Below the pieces are notes generated by a model that did no database searches, was not told the DNA's origin, and saw only the letters and a program-made list of their open reading frames with translations. 64,000 nucleotides of DNA from contig CAZDOO010000009.1 in NCBI GenBank assembly GCA_964507045.1, positions 33,124-97,123 on the forward strand. The letters run 5' to 3'. This stretch comes from UBA8199 sp964507045 (lineage in GTDB: Bacteria; Verrucomicrobiota; Verrucomicrobiia; Limisphaerales; UBA8199). This document shows, in pieces, positions 42,414-50,041 of the stretch. Position 1 is the stretch's first letter. Each line of letters begins with the position of its first letter. The position numbers were made by a program, and so were the translations under genes.

Positions 42414-42657
42414 GGGAATCCCGCAGGGATTGCATCGTTTAGCCTTGGGTTGCGAGGGACGAGCTACCCTGGGTTCCGCAGCCGAGGGACCACAACCCTG
42501 AAAGGGGTTGCATCGTCGGGGCCAGCCGTGGAGATACAACCCTTTCAGGGTTGGCTGGGTTCTCGGGCGGGTTTCCCGGGGTAGGACCGTCCCCCTTTGC
42601 CCCCCGGTCCAACCCCGGGCTGAATGATTCAATCCCTTTGGGATTGGCCGGCGAGGA
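42414..42657. repeat. Hairpin-array repeat element (family H) inside the intron
   Basis: This block contains GGTTGCGAGGGACGAGC with TACCCTGGG, then CAACCCTGAAAGGGGTTG, CAACCCTTTCAGGGTTG and CAATCCCTTTGGGATTG hairpins. The same order (a GGGTTGCGAGG...ACCCTGGG hairpin followed by CAACCCC...GGGGTTG hairpins) occurs in the 534-bp units beside hsdS, so both belong to one repeat family. It replaces most of the intron's reverse-transcriptase gene. Confidence 0.8.
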
Positions 42658-42666
42658 CGGCCAAAG

Positions 42667-43023
42667 ATGTGGGTAATGCTCAGTCCCGAGGAGGAGAGGG
42701 AAGAAGCGGCGCCGCGTGCCCGTGGCTGGGCAATGGACCAATGGCTGCGGCGGCGGGTGCGCATGTACTACTGGAAACAGTGGAAGCGCGCCCGTGGACG
42801 GCGGCGGAACCTCATCCGGTTGGGCATCCACCCGGCGGAGGTGTACAAAGCCACGCGCAGTCATCGCGGATATTGGTGGATGGCCGGCAGCAGCATCGTC
42901 CAGCGAGCGCTGGATACCCGCTGGCTGACGGAACGGGGAGTGCCCAACATCAGGCAACAATGGATCGAGATGCATTACGGCCAACGGAACGAGCGATTCA
43001 ATCCCGAGGCTGCTAATCTAACC
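42667..43023 (+). pseudogene. ltrA: 3' remnant of a group II intron reverse transcriptase/maturase
   Basis: About 110 residues survive. DQWLRRRVRMYYWKQWKRA, then RRNLIRLGIHPAEVYKATRS, RGYWWMAGSSIVQRALDT and LTERGVPNIRQQWIEMHYG form a nearly complete GIIM maturase domain, the RNA-binding end of intron-encoded proteins. The whole reverse-transcriptase part (palm and fingers with YADD) is missing and no intact start is convincing. No HNH endonuclease follows, which agrees with a class C intron. The frame runs on into the intron's RNA domains. It cannot encode an active enzyme. Confidence 0.88.
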
Positions 43024-43054
43024 GGAACCGCCGGATGCGGACCCGCACGTCCGG

Positions 43055-43085
43055 CTTGTCCCGTCGTAGCCTTGGCGAAGACGGA
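43055..43085. repeat. 31-bp insertion with a 24-bp near-palindrome in the intron 3' domain
   Basis: Between the domain V hairpin end (CACGTCCGG) and TGGTGTGGGAGG, which normally follow each other in this intron type, lie 31 extra bases. They hold the near-palindrome CCGTCGTAGCC/GGCGAAGACGG (43061-43084). It looks like a small transposed repeat rather than part of the intron. Confidence 0.6.
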
Positions 43086-43141
43086 TGGTGTGGGAGGCGG
43101 GAGGTTAACCCTCCCGCCGACCCGATTAGGCAAGTCTGGTC

Positions 43142-43474
43142 TCATATGTGTATGGTGCCGCCACCGCCTGCCCACCACACAGCAACATACGCCGCCTGCT
43201 GAAGGATCAGTCCCAGCGCCACGAAAGCGACCGCGCTCCAGTAAAGCTCCCTACGGCGCATGAAGAGGAGGGCGATGATGAGAATATATGTGGCAAACAG
43301 GGGACTGAAAAACCAGCACCAGTGACACACCCCCACCGCGAAGTTCGACCAGGCTGTCGGCTGCCCCCGGACGAAAAGAAAGGGTCTCGTTGCGACCCCG
43401 AGAGCGGAGACCACACACGGGAGGAGCAACAAGACCTTCAGACAAACCTTTCTGAATTGAGCCGAGTCTCGCAT
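43142..43474 (-). CDS. Integron cassette 3: 110-aa membrane protein
   Basis: A 110-residue protein with three or four hydrophobic helices (about residues 10-30, 43-58, 62-75 and 82-104) and a Trp/Gly-rich end. It starts 9 bp after attC 2 and ends 11 bp before the cut box of attC 3, both on the minus strand. That is exactly the one-gene-per-cassette layout of integrons. I do not recognise a family. I chose ATG 43474 (MRDSAQFRKV) because the longer frame would run back through attC 2. The absence of a strong ribosome site is normal for cassettes. Confidence 0.75.
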   Translation of the reverse strand: MRDSAQFRKVCLKVLLLLPCVVSALGVATRPFLFVRGQPTAWSNFAVGVCHWCWFFSPLFATYILIIALLFMRRRELYWSAVAFVALGLILQQAAYVAVWWAGGGGTIHI

Positions 43475-43482
43475 ACGGCAGC

Positions 43483-43575
43483 GCCTAACGTTGCTGCTCA
43501 GTGGCGCGCCGCCCGTGGCACATGAACGCAAACAGAAGCGCGATCGGCGCGTCCACTGCAGCAGCCAAGTTAGAA
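43483..43575 (-). other. attC recombination site 2
   Basis: Boxes GCCTAAC (43483-43489) and GTTAGA (43569-43574) bracket a stem in which TGCTGCTCAGTGG (43492-43504) pairs with CCACTGCAGCAGCCA (43553-43567), leaving extra-helical bases. This is the structure recognised single-stranded by IntI. On the minus strand it reads TCTAACTTGG to GTTAGGC. The stop codon of cassette 2 (TAA) lies in its first box, as is typical. Confidence 0.9.
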
Positions 43576-43977
43576 TTTCTGGTCGCCTGTTCCATCATTC
43601 GGATGGTGAGGTGTTTTCCGCAACTGCGCGACGCCGCCAAGAAGTAAGACCGAGAGCACAACAGTCGCTGTACCTGCGAATTTGAGCTGTCCGCCATGCT
43701 CCCGCAAGACGGTCGCATCGGTGTGAGAGACGAAGTAGCACACCCCAGCAATAGGCGCGGAGAAAAGAATGCCGCAAATGACACCTGCTGGCGCGCCCTT
43801 GGCACGTGCTGTATACGCGGCTACGCCCAGCATGAGCGCGATTACAACGAGATACCACACTGCCCAGTTTATTGGACCACCCATTTCGCCCAGGGAGAGC
43901 GGCATAGTGAGCAACCACAGAGAGAGGCCCGTGAGCACACCCCAGATAACGGAAGCGGCGTAAGGGATCGGGTTCAT
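43570..43977 (-). CDS. Integron cassette 2: 135-aa membrane protein
   Basis: A 135-residue protein with four predicted membrane helices (about residues 8-28, 36-56, 63-83 and 98-118) and a short charged tail (RKTPHHPNDGTGDQKF). It occupies one cassette exactly: the start lies 8 bp after attC 1 and the TAA stop is part of the attC 2 box. No family is recognised. Compared with neighbouring chromosomal genes the sequence looks less GC-rich, as expected for captured genes, though I did not compute it. Its expression would come from the common cassette promoter near the integrase. Confidence 0.78.
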   Translation of the reverse strand: MNPIPYAASVIWGVLTGLSLWLLTMPLSLGEMGGPINWAVWYLVVIALMLGVAAYTARAKGAPAGVICGILFSAPIAGVCYFVSHTDATVLREHGGQLKFAGTATVVLSVLLLGGVAQLRKTPHHPNDGTGDQKF

Positions 43978-43985
43978 CGGAAAAT

Positions 43986-44075
43986 TCTAACGTTCGTGGT
44001 CAGGCGCGGCGGGGCAAGGGCGCCCAGCATGAAACAGAACGCGCCACCCGCCGTCGCCTGGACCACGCGTTAGGT
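43986..44075 (-). other. attC recombination site 1
   Basis: Boxes TCTAACG (43986-43992) and CGTTAGG (44068-44074) enclose GTGGTCAGGCG, which pairs with CGCCTGGACCAC, leaving single extra bases, around a variable centre. Length is about 90 bp. On the minus strand the first box CCTAACG contains the TAA stop of the DUF4272 cassette. Confidence 0.92.
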
Positions 44076-44693
44076 GTCAGTCGTGATGTCATCCCAATCC
44101 TGTCCGCAATAACCAATCAACCAGTTCAGACCGTAGTGCCGCTCCTGAACCACACCTGAATCATAAGACTCCGCAGGTGGCTCGCAATCCGCAACTGGCA
44201 TTCGTGGCAGCTTACCCGGCGGTGTCGGCTGATTGCGAAGCTGCGCGTCTCTGACGCGCCAATGAATCTGGTAAATCTCTTCGCTGGCGTCGTGAATCTC
44301 CGAATCACTGCGAAGGCCCGCAGACGAAATGAACTCGGCAACTGGCGCAAACAGGGGAGGCAACACACTGCGGATAACCTGCACGTCGCAAAGCTGCTGC
44401 GGACTTGGCAACTCGGCGATCAACCCGAGCGACCAAAGAAGAGGAAACAACGCCTCTGCACGCCACGTCGCGTTAGCGCGCTGTTGCTGAGTCGGCGACT
44501 CGCAAAGCAAGACCTCAGACTCCTTCGGGCTGACAGCTTGCCAAAGCCCCTCGCGACGCAGCCAGGCGACCAACTCGTCTCGCGGTTCACCGTGCCCCGC
44601 CGCAAGAACCGCGTAGAGGACGATGCACCGGCGCGCGACTTCATCGGCGCTGCGAATCTTGTCAACTTGTTCGTCCTGGGAATCTTCCGGCAT
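44070..44693 (-). CDS. Integron cassette 1: DUF4272 protein
   Basis: A 207-residue cytoplasmic protein of the DUF4272 type. The family core is visible as CIVLYAVLAAGHGEPRDELVAWL, then LWQAVSPKESEVLL, and WRAEALFPLLWSLGLIAELP with the following CDVQVIRSVLPPL. The rest is helical with a polar C-terminus. The function of the family is unknown. It is the first cassette, next to the integrase: it starts 18 bp from a GTTAGGG box of attI and its TAA stop lies in attC 1. As first cassette it should be the best expressed of the array. Confidence 0.85.
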   Translation of the reverse strand: MPEDSQDEQVDKIRSADEVARRCIVLYAVLAAGHGEPRDELVAWLRREGLWQAVSPKESEVLLCESPTQQQRANATWRAEALFPLLWSLGLIAELPSPQQLCDVQVIRSVLPPLFAPVAEFISSAGLRSDSEIHDASEEIYQIHWRVRDAQLRNQPTPPGKLPRMPVADCEPPAESYDSGVVQERHYGLNWLIGYCGQDWDDITTDT

Positions 44694-44819
44694 GGCGACG
44701 CGGTTTTGACACCCTAACCCTTGATTAGCATTGAAAGAAGTCCATGATATTGGATATTAGGGCACAAACATGAAGTTGACCCCAGCCCCGCCTCAGGATT
44801 AGTGTCATGCCTCAAGCCT
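44694..44819. promoter_or_regulatory. attI region with integrase promoter and probable cassette promoter
   Basis: Between the first cassette and the integrase lies a core box CCCTAAC (44712-44718; GTTAGGG on the minus strand), the point where new cassettes should join. For the integrase, TTGAAA (44731-44736) and GATATT (44753-44758) with a 16-bp spacer resemble a sigma-70 promoter. On the minus strand TAATAT (44754-44759) with a weak GGTCAA upstream could be the cassette promoter Pc. The two -10 boxes would overlap. Assignments are by eye. Confidence 0.5.
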
Positions 44820-45863
44820 ATGGAAAACTATCAGCGGAGTCAAGGACCCATTTCACATCTTTCGCCGCCAGTGGTGACGTACGAGACGGTCGTTCCCAAT
44901 CCCAAGCTCAAGCTGCTGGACCAGGTGCGGGAGGTGATGCGCCTCAAACACTACTCGATCCGCACGGAGCGAACCTACTGTGACTGGATTCGACGCTACG
45001 TTCAGTTCCACCAGATGAAGTCCCGGGAGGCGATGCTGCCGCCGGAGCCAAAGATGGAGGCCTTTCTGAGCGACCTGGCGGTGAAGGGAAACGTGGCGGT
45101 TTCGACGCAAAACCAGGCGTTTAACGCGCTGCTGTTCGTGTATCGCGAGGTCCTGCACGCGCAGGTAGGCAATATTGAGTCGGTCCGGGCCACGCGGCCG
45201 GCACGGGTGCCGACAGTGCTGACGCCGGAGGAGGCCCGGCGAGTCATTCAGGCGATGGGCGGCATTCCGCAGTTGGTGGTGAAACTCATTTACGGGAGCG
45301 GGCTGAGGCTGCTGGAGGCGCTGAGGCTGCGGGTCCAGGACCTGGATTTCGAGATGAAGCAACTGACGGTGCGGGACGGCAAGGGGGCGAAGGACCGCTA
45401 CACGGTTCTGCCCGAAAGCGTGATCTCGACTCTGCGGGAGCACCTAGAGCGGGTGAAGCTCAGGCACGAGGAGGACCTGCGCGAGGGGAATGGGGCGGTG
45501 TATTTGCCCGGGGCGCTGGATCGGAAGTATCCCGGAGCAGCCCGGGAATGGGGCTGGCAGTATGTGTTTCCGGCGCGGGACCTGTCCACCGATCCCCGCA
45601 CGGGGATTGTCCGGCGGCATCACATTGACGAAGGGGGCGTGCATCACGCGATTAAAGCGGCCGTGGCGCGGGTGGGGATTGCGAAACAGGTTTCCAGCCA
45701 TACGTTCCGCCACAGCTTTGCCACGGCGCTCCTCCAACGCGGGTCGGACATCCGGACCATCCAGGAGCTGCTGGGTCACAACGATGTGAGCACGACCATG
45801 ATCTATACGCATGTGCTGCGGCAGGGCGGCAGCGGGACGAAAAGCCCGCTGGATTGCTTGTAG
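44820..45863 (+). CDS. intI: Integron integrase (IntI-type tyrosine recombinase)
   Basis: A 347-residue tyrosine recombinase with the N-terminal SAM-like domain (LKHYSIRTERTYCDWIRRYV) and the catalytic set Arg in YGSGLRLLEALRL (about residue 162), HTFRH (about 293), LLGHNDVSTTMIYTHV with His and the nucleophile Tyr (about 328). The integron-specific extra domain is present between patches II and III: RKYPGAAREWGWQYVFPA then DPRTGIVRRHHIDEG. It ends GGSGTKSPLD, like known IntI proteins. It recombines attC with attI. It is divergent from the cassette array, the standard integron layout. Start ATG 44820 is preferred over GTG 44802. Confidence 0.95.
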   Translation: MENYQRSQGPISHLSPPVVTYETVVPNPKLKLLDQVREVMRLKHYSIRTERTYCDWIRRYVQFHQMKSREAMLPPEPKMEAFLSDLAVKGNVAVSTQNQAFNALLFVYREVLHAQVGNIESVRATRPARVPTVLTPEEARRVIQAMGGIPQLVVKLIYGSGLRLLEALRLRVQDLDFEMKQLTVRDGKGAKDRYTVLPESVISTLREHLERVKLRHEEDLREGNGAVYLPGALDRKYPGAAREWGWQYVFPARDLSTDPRTGIVRRHHIDEGGVHHAIKAAVARVGIAKQVSSHTFRHSFATALLQRGSDIRTIQELLGHNDVSTTMIYTHVLRQGGSGTKSPLDCL

Positions 45864-45867
45864 GGGA

Positions 45868-46002
45868 GCGAACGTCGAACATCGAACCCTGAACCATAAG
45901 AAGCAAGGAGCCGGATGAAGGCGGATTATGACCTGGAGGAGCGGCTGCCCAACACCCGGGCAGTTCGAGGTTCGACGTTCGGCGTTGGATGTTCGACGTT
46001 CG
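45868..46002. repeat. Inverted pair of 7-bp repeat arrays downstream of intI
   Basis: The left array (45868-45896) has GAACGTC, GAACATC, GAACCCT and GAACC units. The right array (45962-46002) is the complement type, with GTTCGAG, GTTCGAC, GTTCGGC, GTTGGAT and GTTCGAC. The two face each other across about 65 bp and could fold into one long hairpin. The element begins 5 bp after the integrase stop. Confidence 0.85.
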
Positions 46003-46606
46003 TCTTCCAGTGGTAGGCGGATACCCCCAAGCTGCCTGCAGGCTATGCGCAGGCTCTCCGGCCCCAAGAGGCCATCCGTGCCCCACCCCCGGAACTGAGC
46101 CAAAATGGCACAGTGAGGTCAGGCAGGAAATTAAGCCATGCTAATTACCGGCGGGGGTGGAGGGGGTCGGAAATGCTCGGAAATGGCCATTATCAAGAGA
46201 GGCGAAGACCCCCTTTTGGTGAGACAGAGGTAAGACAGATGCCAGCCAGCAGTAAGCCAGAGGCCAGCCCCCGGGCAGGGCTCGGCTCGAAGTATCAGGA
46301 ATGCTTATGAGTCCGGGGGCGGTAAAGGGAGTTCACGAAGACGGCTTTTCGCGCTTGGAACCCCTGAACCACCGTGAGCCAATCTCCAACCTCCAGCAGC
46401 CAACCTTCAACCTCCAAGAGCCGCGCTTCGGCCCAGCATTGGATGTTGGGCGTTCGAGGTTGGATGTTGATTGTTCCCCCGGTTCATGGGAAGGGAGTCC
46501 CGAGCCAAGGTCAAGGCGCGGTTGCGTGCCGGGTTCCGCAGCTCGGCTCTTGACAGCGGGGCTGGCAATGGGATGGTAATATACATCGTTATCAGTGGCA
46601 GCGGTT
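46003..46606. other. Repeat-rich intergenic region
   Basis: About 600 bp without a credible gene. It includes a second inverted pair of 7-bp arrays (46378-46476) and short scattered copies of CCAGCC/AAGCCAGAGG. No transposase or RNA gene is recognisable. Confidence 0.55.
46378..46476. repeat. Second inverted pair of 7-bp repeat arrays
   Basis: The left array has CCAATCT, CCAACCT, CCAGCAG, CCAACCT, TCAACCT and CCAAGAG. The right array, after about 25 bp, has TTGGATG, TTGGGCG, TTCGAGG, TTGGATG and TTGATTG. The arms are complementary in register, so the element resembles the one after intI but with a different unit. Confidence 0.78.
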
Positions 46607-47650
46607 ATGAAAACGACCAAGCAAAGCGTGTATCGGCATAGCTACGTCTTCGGAGCCTGGCTGGTGGCAGGGCTGGTGGTTTTGGGGACGCCCGTGCTGT
46701 CGAAAGCAATCAATGCGGCCACACCGGGCGTGGCTGTGTCCAACCAGAACACGGCCGCCGCGCCGGGTATTCCCAGGGCGACATGCTCGGCGGGCATTGC
46801 GGATATTGTGAAGCTGGCAGACGCGAAAGTGGACCCGGAGGTTATCAAGACTTACGTCAGGAATTCCCGGGTTGCCTACAATCCCAGCGCGACGGAGATC
46901 ATTGCGCTGAGGGATCGCGGTGTCGGATCGGAGATTCTCACCGCCATCCTGCAACGCGGCGCGGAGGTGCGGGCGCAGGCGCTGCCGGTAGGCCCATCGG
47001 CTGCCAGCTCGCCAGCGTCGCCGGCCGCAGCCGCAATGTGTGCGCCGGCTTACACCACCGGCGCGCAGACCGCGTATCCGGCCTATGTGTACAGTTCCCC
47101 GGCGGTGTCGTACGCCTACCCGAGCTACTACTATGGGTACCCCGCTTACGATTACTCCTGGTACAACTATGGCTATGGCTGGCCGTATTACTGGCCCTCG
47201 CTGGCGTTCTCATTTGGCTGCTATCCGTATGGCGGTTACGGTGGCTATGGCGGTTATTACGGTCGTGGCGGCTGCTATAGCCACGGCGGTTACTACGGCC
47301 ACGGCGGCTACTACGACTGGGGCCGGTACCGTGGCTATCCCTACGGCTCCGGCGGTTACCATGCCGGCGCGCGTCCGCCCTCGGGTCAAGGCTCCTGGGG
47401 TCACCCGCCTTCCGGCCCGGGCCGGCCTGGCGGTTCGCCGTCAGGGTCGGTCGGGCGTGGCTATGCTGGCGGCGGCGGGCGGCCGGCGATGATGACCAGC
47501 TCCGGCGGCGGGATGCGGAGTGCGGGTGGATACAGAGCTCAAGCGGCCTCGTTCGGAGGCCGGGCGGCTTCCTTCGGGGGCGGTGGCGGCGGTTTCGGCG
47601 GGCGCGGTGGCGGTGGATTCGGCGGGCATGGCGGTGGCGGGCGCCGTTGA
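46607..47650 (+). CDS. Secreted Gly/Tyr-rich protein with an N-terminal helical domain
   Basis: A 347-residue exported protein. The N-terminal signal is about residues 10-35 (VFGAWLVAGLVVLGTPVLS). A small conserved-looking helical block follows (IADIVKLADAKVDPEVIKTY, then NPSATEIIALRDRGVGSEIL, about residues 65-120). A Pro/Ala linker leads to a long Tyr/Gly/Pro-rich tail with GGYGGYGGYYGRGG-type runs and a final Gly-Phe-Gly-rich segment. Such tails are disordered and often found in cell-envelope or matrix proteins. The helical block recurs in Verrucomicrobia-type proteins without known function. ATG 46607 is used; a GTG four codons earlier is possible. Confidence 0.75.
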   Translation: MKTTKQSVYRHSYVFGAWLVAGLVVLGTPVLSKAINAATPGVAVSNQNTAAAPGIPRATCSAGIADIVKLADAKVDPEVIKTYVRNSRVAYNPSATEIIALRDRGVGSEILTAILQRGAEVRAQALPVGPSAASSPASPAAAAMCAPAYTTGAQTAYPAYVYSSPAVSYAYPSYYYGYPAYDYSWYNYGYGWPYYWPSLAFSFGCYPYGGYGGYGGYYGRGGCYSHGGYYGHGGYYDWGRYRGYPYGSGGYHAGARPPSGQGSWGHPPSGPGRPGGSPSGSVGRGYAGGGGRPAMMTSSGGGMRSAGGYRAQAASFGGRAASFGGGGGGFGGRGGGGFGGHGGGGRR

Positions 47651-47666
47651 GCGTCGCGGCTCTTAG

Positions 47667-49988
47667 ATGTCTTTTCCAAAGTGGGCTTGCGTGACCGGCA
47701 CGATCTTGCTGCCGATGTGGCTGCTATTGCCGGGCAGGCTGAGCGCAGCGGAGCAGGGGAGTATCCAGAACAACGTCTGCGCAGTCGTCTTCGACCCGGC
47801 CACGCTGGAAGTGACTTTGCGGAGCGGCGACCGGCCGGCGGTGCCGGTGTCGGCGGCCCAAACCAACCTCGGCCGGGTCGCCAACCTGGAGCGGCACGCC
47901 ACCGAAGCCCAGTGGTCACTGCCCGAGCGCAAAGTCTCCCTTGCGCTCAAACTGGATGGGAACCGCCTCTTGGCCCATGTCCTGGCGGCGGAGCCGGGTG
48001 AGTTTTCCTTTCCCATCCTTCCCGCCACGGCCCCGGCCAAGGGCTGGATCCTGCCGCTCTTCGAAGGGGTGTATGCTCCTTGCGGCGACGACAAGTGGGA
48101 ATCGTTTCTCACCCATCGCGGGGAGCTGAATACGACGGCGGATCTGACCCTGCCTTTCCTGGGGCTGGATTTCGGCGGCTATACGCTGACGTGCATCCTG
48201 ACGAACCCGTTTAACAACCGACTGGAGTTCTGTGGCTCGGCGGAGAAGGTCCTGCAGGCGCGGCTGACTCACGAGTTCACCCGCAATCACCCGGTCAAAG
48301 AGTATGGGGTAGTCTTCGAGGTGGGAACGAACTCCCGGGTCGAACCAGCCCGGCGGTATCGTCAATGGCTGGTCCAGCGTGGCGGATTCGTCAGCCTCCA
48401 GGACAAGATCCGGCAGACGCCTGAGGCCGGAAAGCTTTTGGGCGCGGCGCACGTTTATCTCTGGGGCAACGAGCTGCTGGACCCAACCGATGTGCTCGAC
48501 TGGAAGGGTCTCGCCCGGGCGCTGAAGACACCGGGTGAGGCATCCGCGCTGTCGCCCGCGCGGCGGATTTGGACGCTGCTGACGCCGGAGACCCAGTCCG
48601 TTGTGAGCCAGCTCTTGCAGGCCGAATGGCCGGACCGGTACATGAAGTCGCAGATCACGGCGGACCTTGATCGCCTGCTCAAGCAGCGTGACTTCTATGA
48701 CGAGCCGGCGTGGCGTGGCGTCACGCCGGGGGTGGAGGTCTCCGCCCGGCTGAACACCCCGAGCAACCAGTGGAGCCAGGCGGACCTTTGCCGGCGGAAC
48801 GCGCATTTGCTCGCGGCGGCGTTTCCGGGCCTGCTGGCCAAGCCCGAGGCGTGGGGCAACGGGACTTCGCCTAAGATGATCCAGCAGCTCGCGGCGGCGG
48901 GCTTGGATCGTCTGTGGCTGGGGAGCGACGGGTGGAGAGGCTTTCTGGACCGGCCGGAGACGGTCGCTGCGGCCAAGCAGGCGGGGTTCCTGATTGGCCC
49001 TTACGATTCCTATCACAGCATACATCGTCCGAACGAGCCGGACACCTGGGAGACGGCGCAGTTCGACGCGGCGCTCTATGAAACCGGCGGGATCGTTAAT
49101 GCCGACGGCACCCGGCGGCGCGGCTTCAAGCACAAGGGCTTCCTGCTGAGCCCCGCCGCCGCGCGGCCCTACGTCGAGAAGCGGGTCTCGGCCTTGATGG
49201 CGGCGTTTCATGCCAACGCCTGGTTTATTGACTGCGACGGCTTTGGAGATTACTTCGACGACTACTCGGAGCAGCACCCGGCGACGCAGCAGTCCGACCT
49301 GCAGGCTCGTATTTCGCGCATGGCGTGGATCCGCGACACGTTCGGCGCCGTGATCGGCACCGAAGGCTGCTGGGCCGGGGTGGCGCCGACGGTGCATTTC
49401 GCCCACGGCGTCATGACGCCCGTCATCGGCTGGGGCGACCCCGACCTGACCGGCAAGCAATCCAAGTATTACCTCGGCGCCTATTATCCGCCCGACGGGC
49501 CGCAGGTCTTCTTCAAGCCCGTGCCGCTCAAGGAGGAGCACCGCTATATCTACTACGACCCGAGATTCAGGCTGCCGCTGTTCGAGACGGTGTTCCACGA
49601 CTCGGTGATTGCGACGCACCATTGGTCCTTTGCCAGTTTGAAGGCCCGGGACGAAGCCCGGACCGTGGAGCTGCTGGAGCTGCTTTACCAGGTGCCGCCG
49701 CTCTACCACCTCAACGTGCCGGAATTTCAGCAGCGCCGGGCGCAGATCAAACGGCATTACGAGTTCTTCTCGCCGCTGCACCGCCAGACAGCGCTGCTGC
49801 CGCTGACTGATTTCCAATGGCTGACTCCCGACCGGGTGGTCCAGCGCACCGTTTTTGGCGATCAGATCGAGGTGGTTGTCAACTTCGGGCGGGCGGAGTT
49901 CCAATACGGCGGCACCCGGCTTGGCGGGCAAAGCGTTCTCGTGAAACACAGGGACAGCGGCAGAACGCAAACCTACGCGGCCCAATAA
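47667..49988 (+). CDS. Secreted glycoside-hydrolase-like protein
   Basis: A 773-residue exported protein with a signal peptide (about residues 5-28, ending GRLSAA). A beta-sandwich half comes first, followed by a barrel-like half with LWLGSDGWRGFL, GPYDSYHSIH near residue 450, NAWFIDCDGFGDYFDDYSEQ near 515 and IGTEGCWAG near 560. Paired acidic residues at barrel strand ends (FIDCDGFGD, GTEG) are what a retaining glycosidase would show, reminiscent of GH101/DUF5696-type enzymes. I cannot assign a family with certainty. The UroD-family gene follows 53 bp later on the same strand. Confidence 0.65.
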   Translation: MSFPKWACVTGTILLPMWLLLPGRLSAAEQGSIQNNVCAVVFDPATLEVTLRSGDRPAVPVSAAQTNLGRVANLERHATEAQWSLPERKVSLALKLDGNRLLAHVLAAEPGEFSFPILPATAPAKGWILPLFEGVYAPCGDDKWESFLTHRGELNTTADLTLPFLGLDFGGYTLTCILTNPFNNRLEFCGSAEKVLQARLTHEFTRNHPVKEYGVVFEVGTNSRVEPARRYRQWLVQRGGFVSLQDKIRQTPEAGKLLGAAHVYLWGNELLDPTDVLDWKGLARALKTPGEASALSPARRIWTLLTPETQSVVSQLLQAEWPDRYMKSQITADLDRLLKQRDFYDEPAWRGVTPGVEVSARLNTPSNQWSQADLCRRNAHLLAAAFPGLLAKPEAWGNGTSPKMIQQLAAAGLDRLWLGSDGWRGFLDRPETVAAAKQAGFLIGPYDSYHSIHRPNEPDTWETAQFDAALYETGGIVNADGTRRRGFKHKGFLLSPAAARPYVEKRVSALMAAFHANAWFIDCDGFGDYFDDYSEQHPATQQSDLQARISRMAWIRDTFGAVIGTEGCWAGVAPTVHFAHGVMTPVIGWGDPDLTGKQSKYYLGAYYPPDGPQVFFKPVPLKEEHRYIYYDPRFRLPLFETVFHDSVIATHHWSFASLKARDEARTVELLELLYQVPPLYHLNVPEFQQRRAQIKRHYEFFSPLHRQTALLPLTDFQWLTPDRVVQRTVFGDQIEVVVNFGRAEFQYGGTRLGGQSVLVKHRDSGRTQTYAAQ

Positions 49989-50041
49989 CCGGGCTTTGAT
50001 TTCTTGCCGGCGGCTGCCCCCGGGCCTACGCTGCTGCCCGC

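Larger units (their letters stand above)
42226..43126 (+). mobile_element. Decayed group II intron inserted in attC 3
   Basis: The 5' end GTGCGCC followed by domain I-like sequence (GGGGTGAAAGTCCCCTATGT, then TTAGACCGAGGCAACTG) and the 3' end with a domain V-like hairpin (GCCGGATGCGG/CGCACGTCCGGC, 43029-43055) and GAGGTTAACCCTC, ending CCCGAT, are group II intron sequence. Most of the reverse-transcriptase gene is gone. Only the maturase end remains (42667-43023). The middle is filled by a hairpin repeat (42414-42657) and the 3' domain has a 31-bp insertion. Removing 42226-43126 restores the attC core box exactly. The intron is sense-plus, opposite to the cassettes, as reported for group IIC-attC introns. 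Confidence 0.85.

Noticed and set aside
45868..46476. Repeat arrays considered as a CRISPR
   Set aside because: Units are only 7 bp, contiguous and degenerate, with no spacers and no cas genes.
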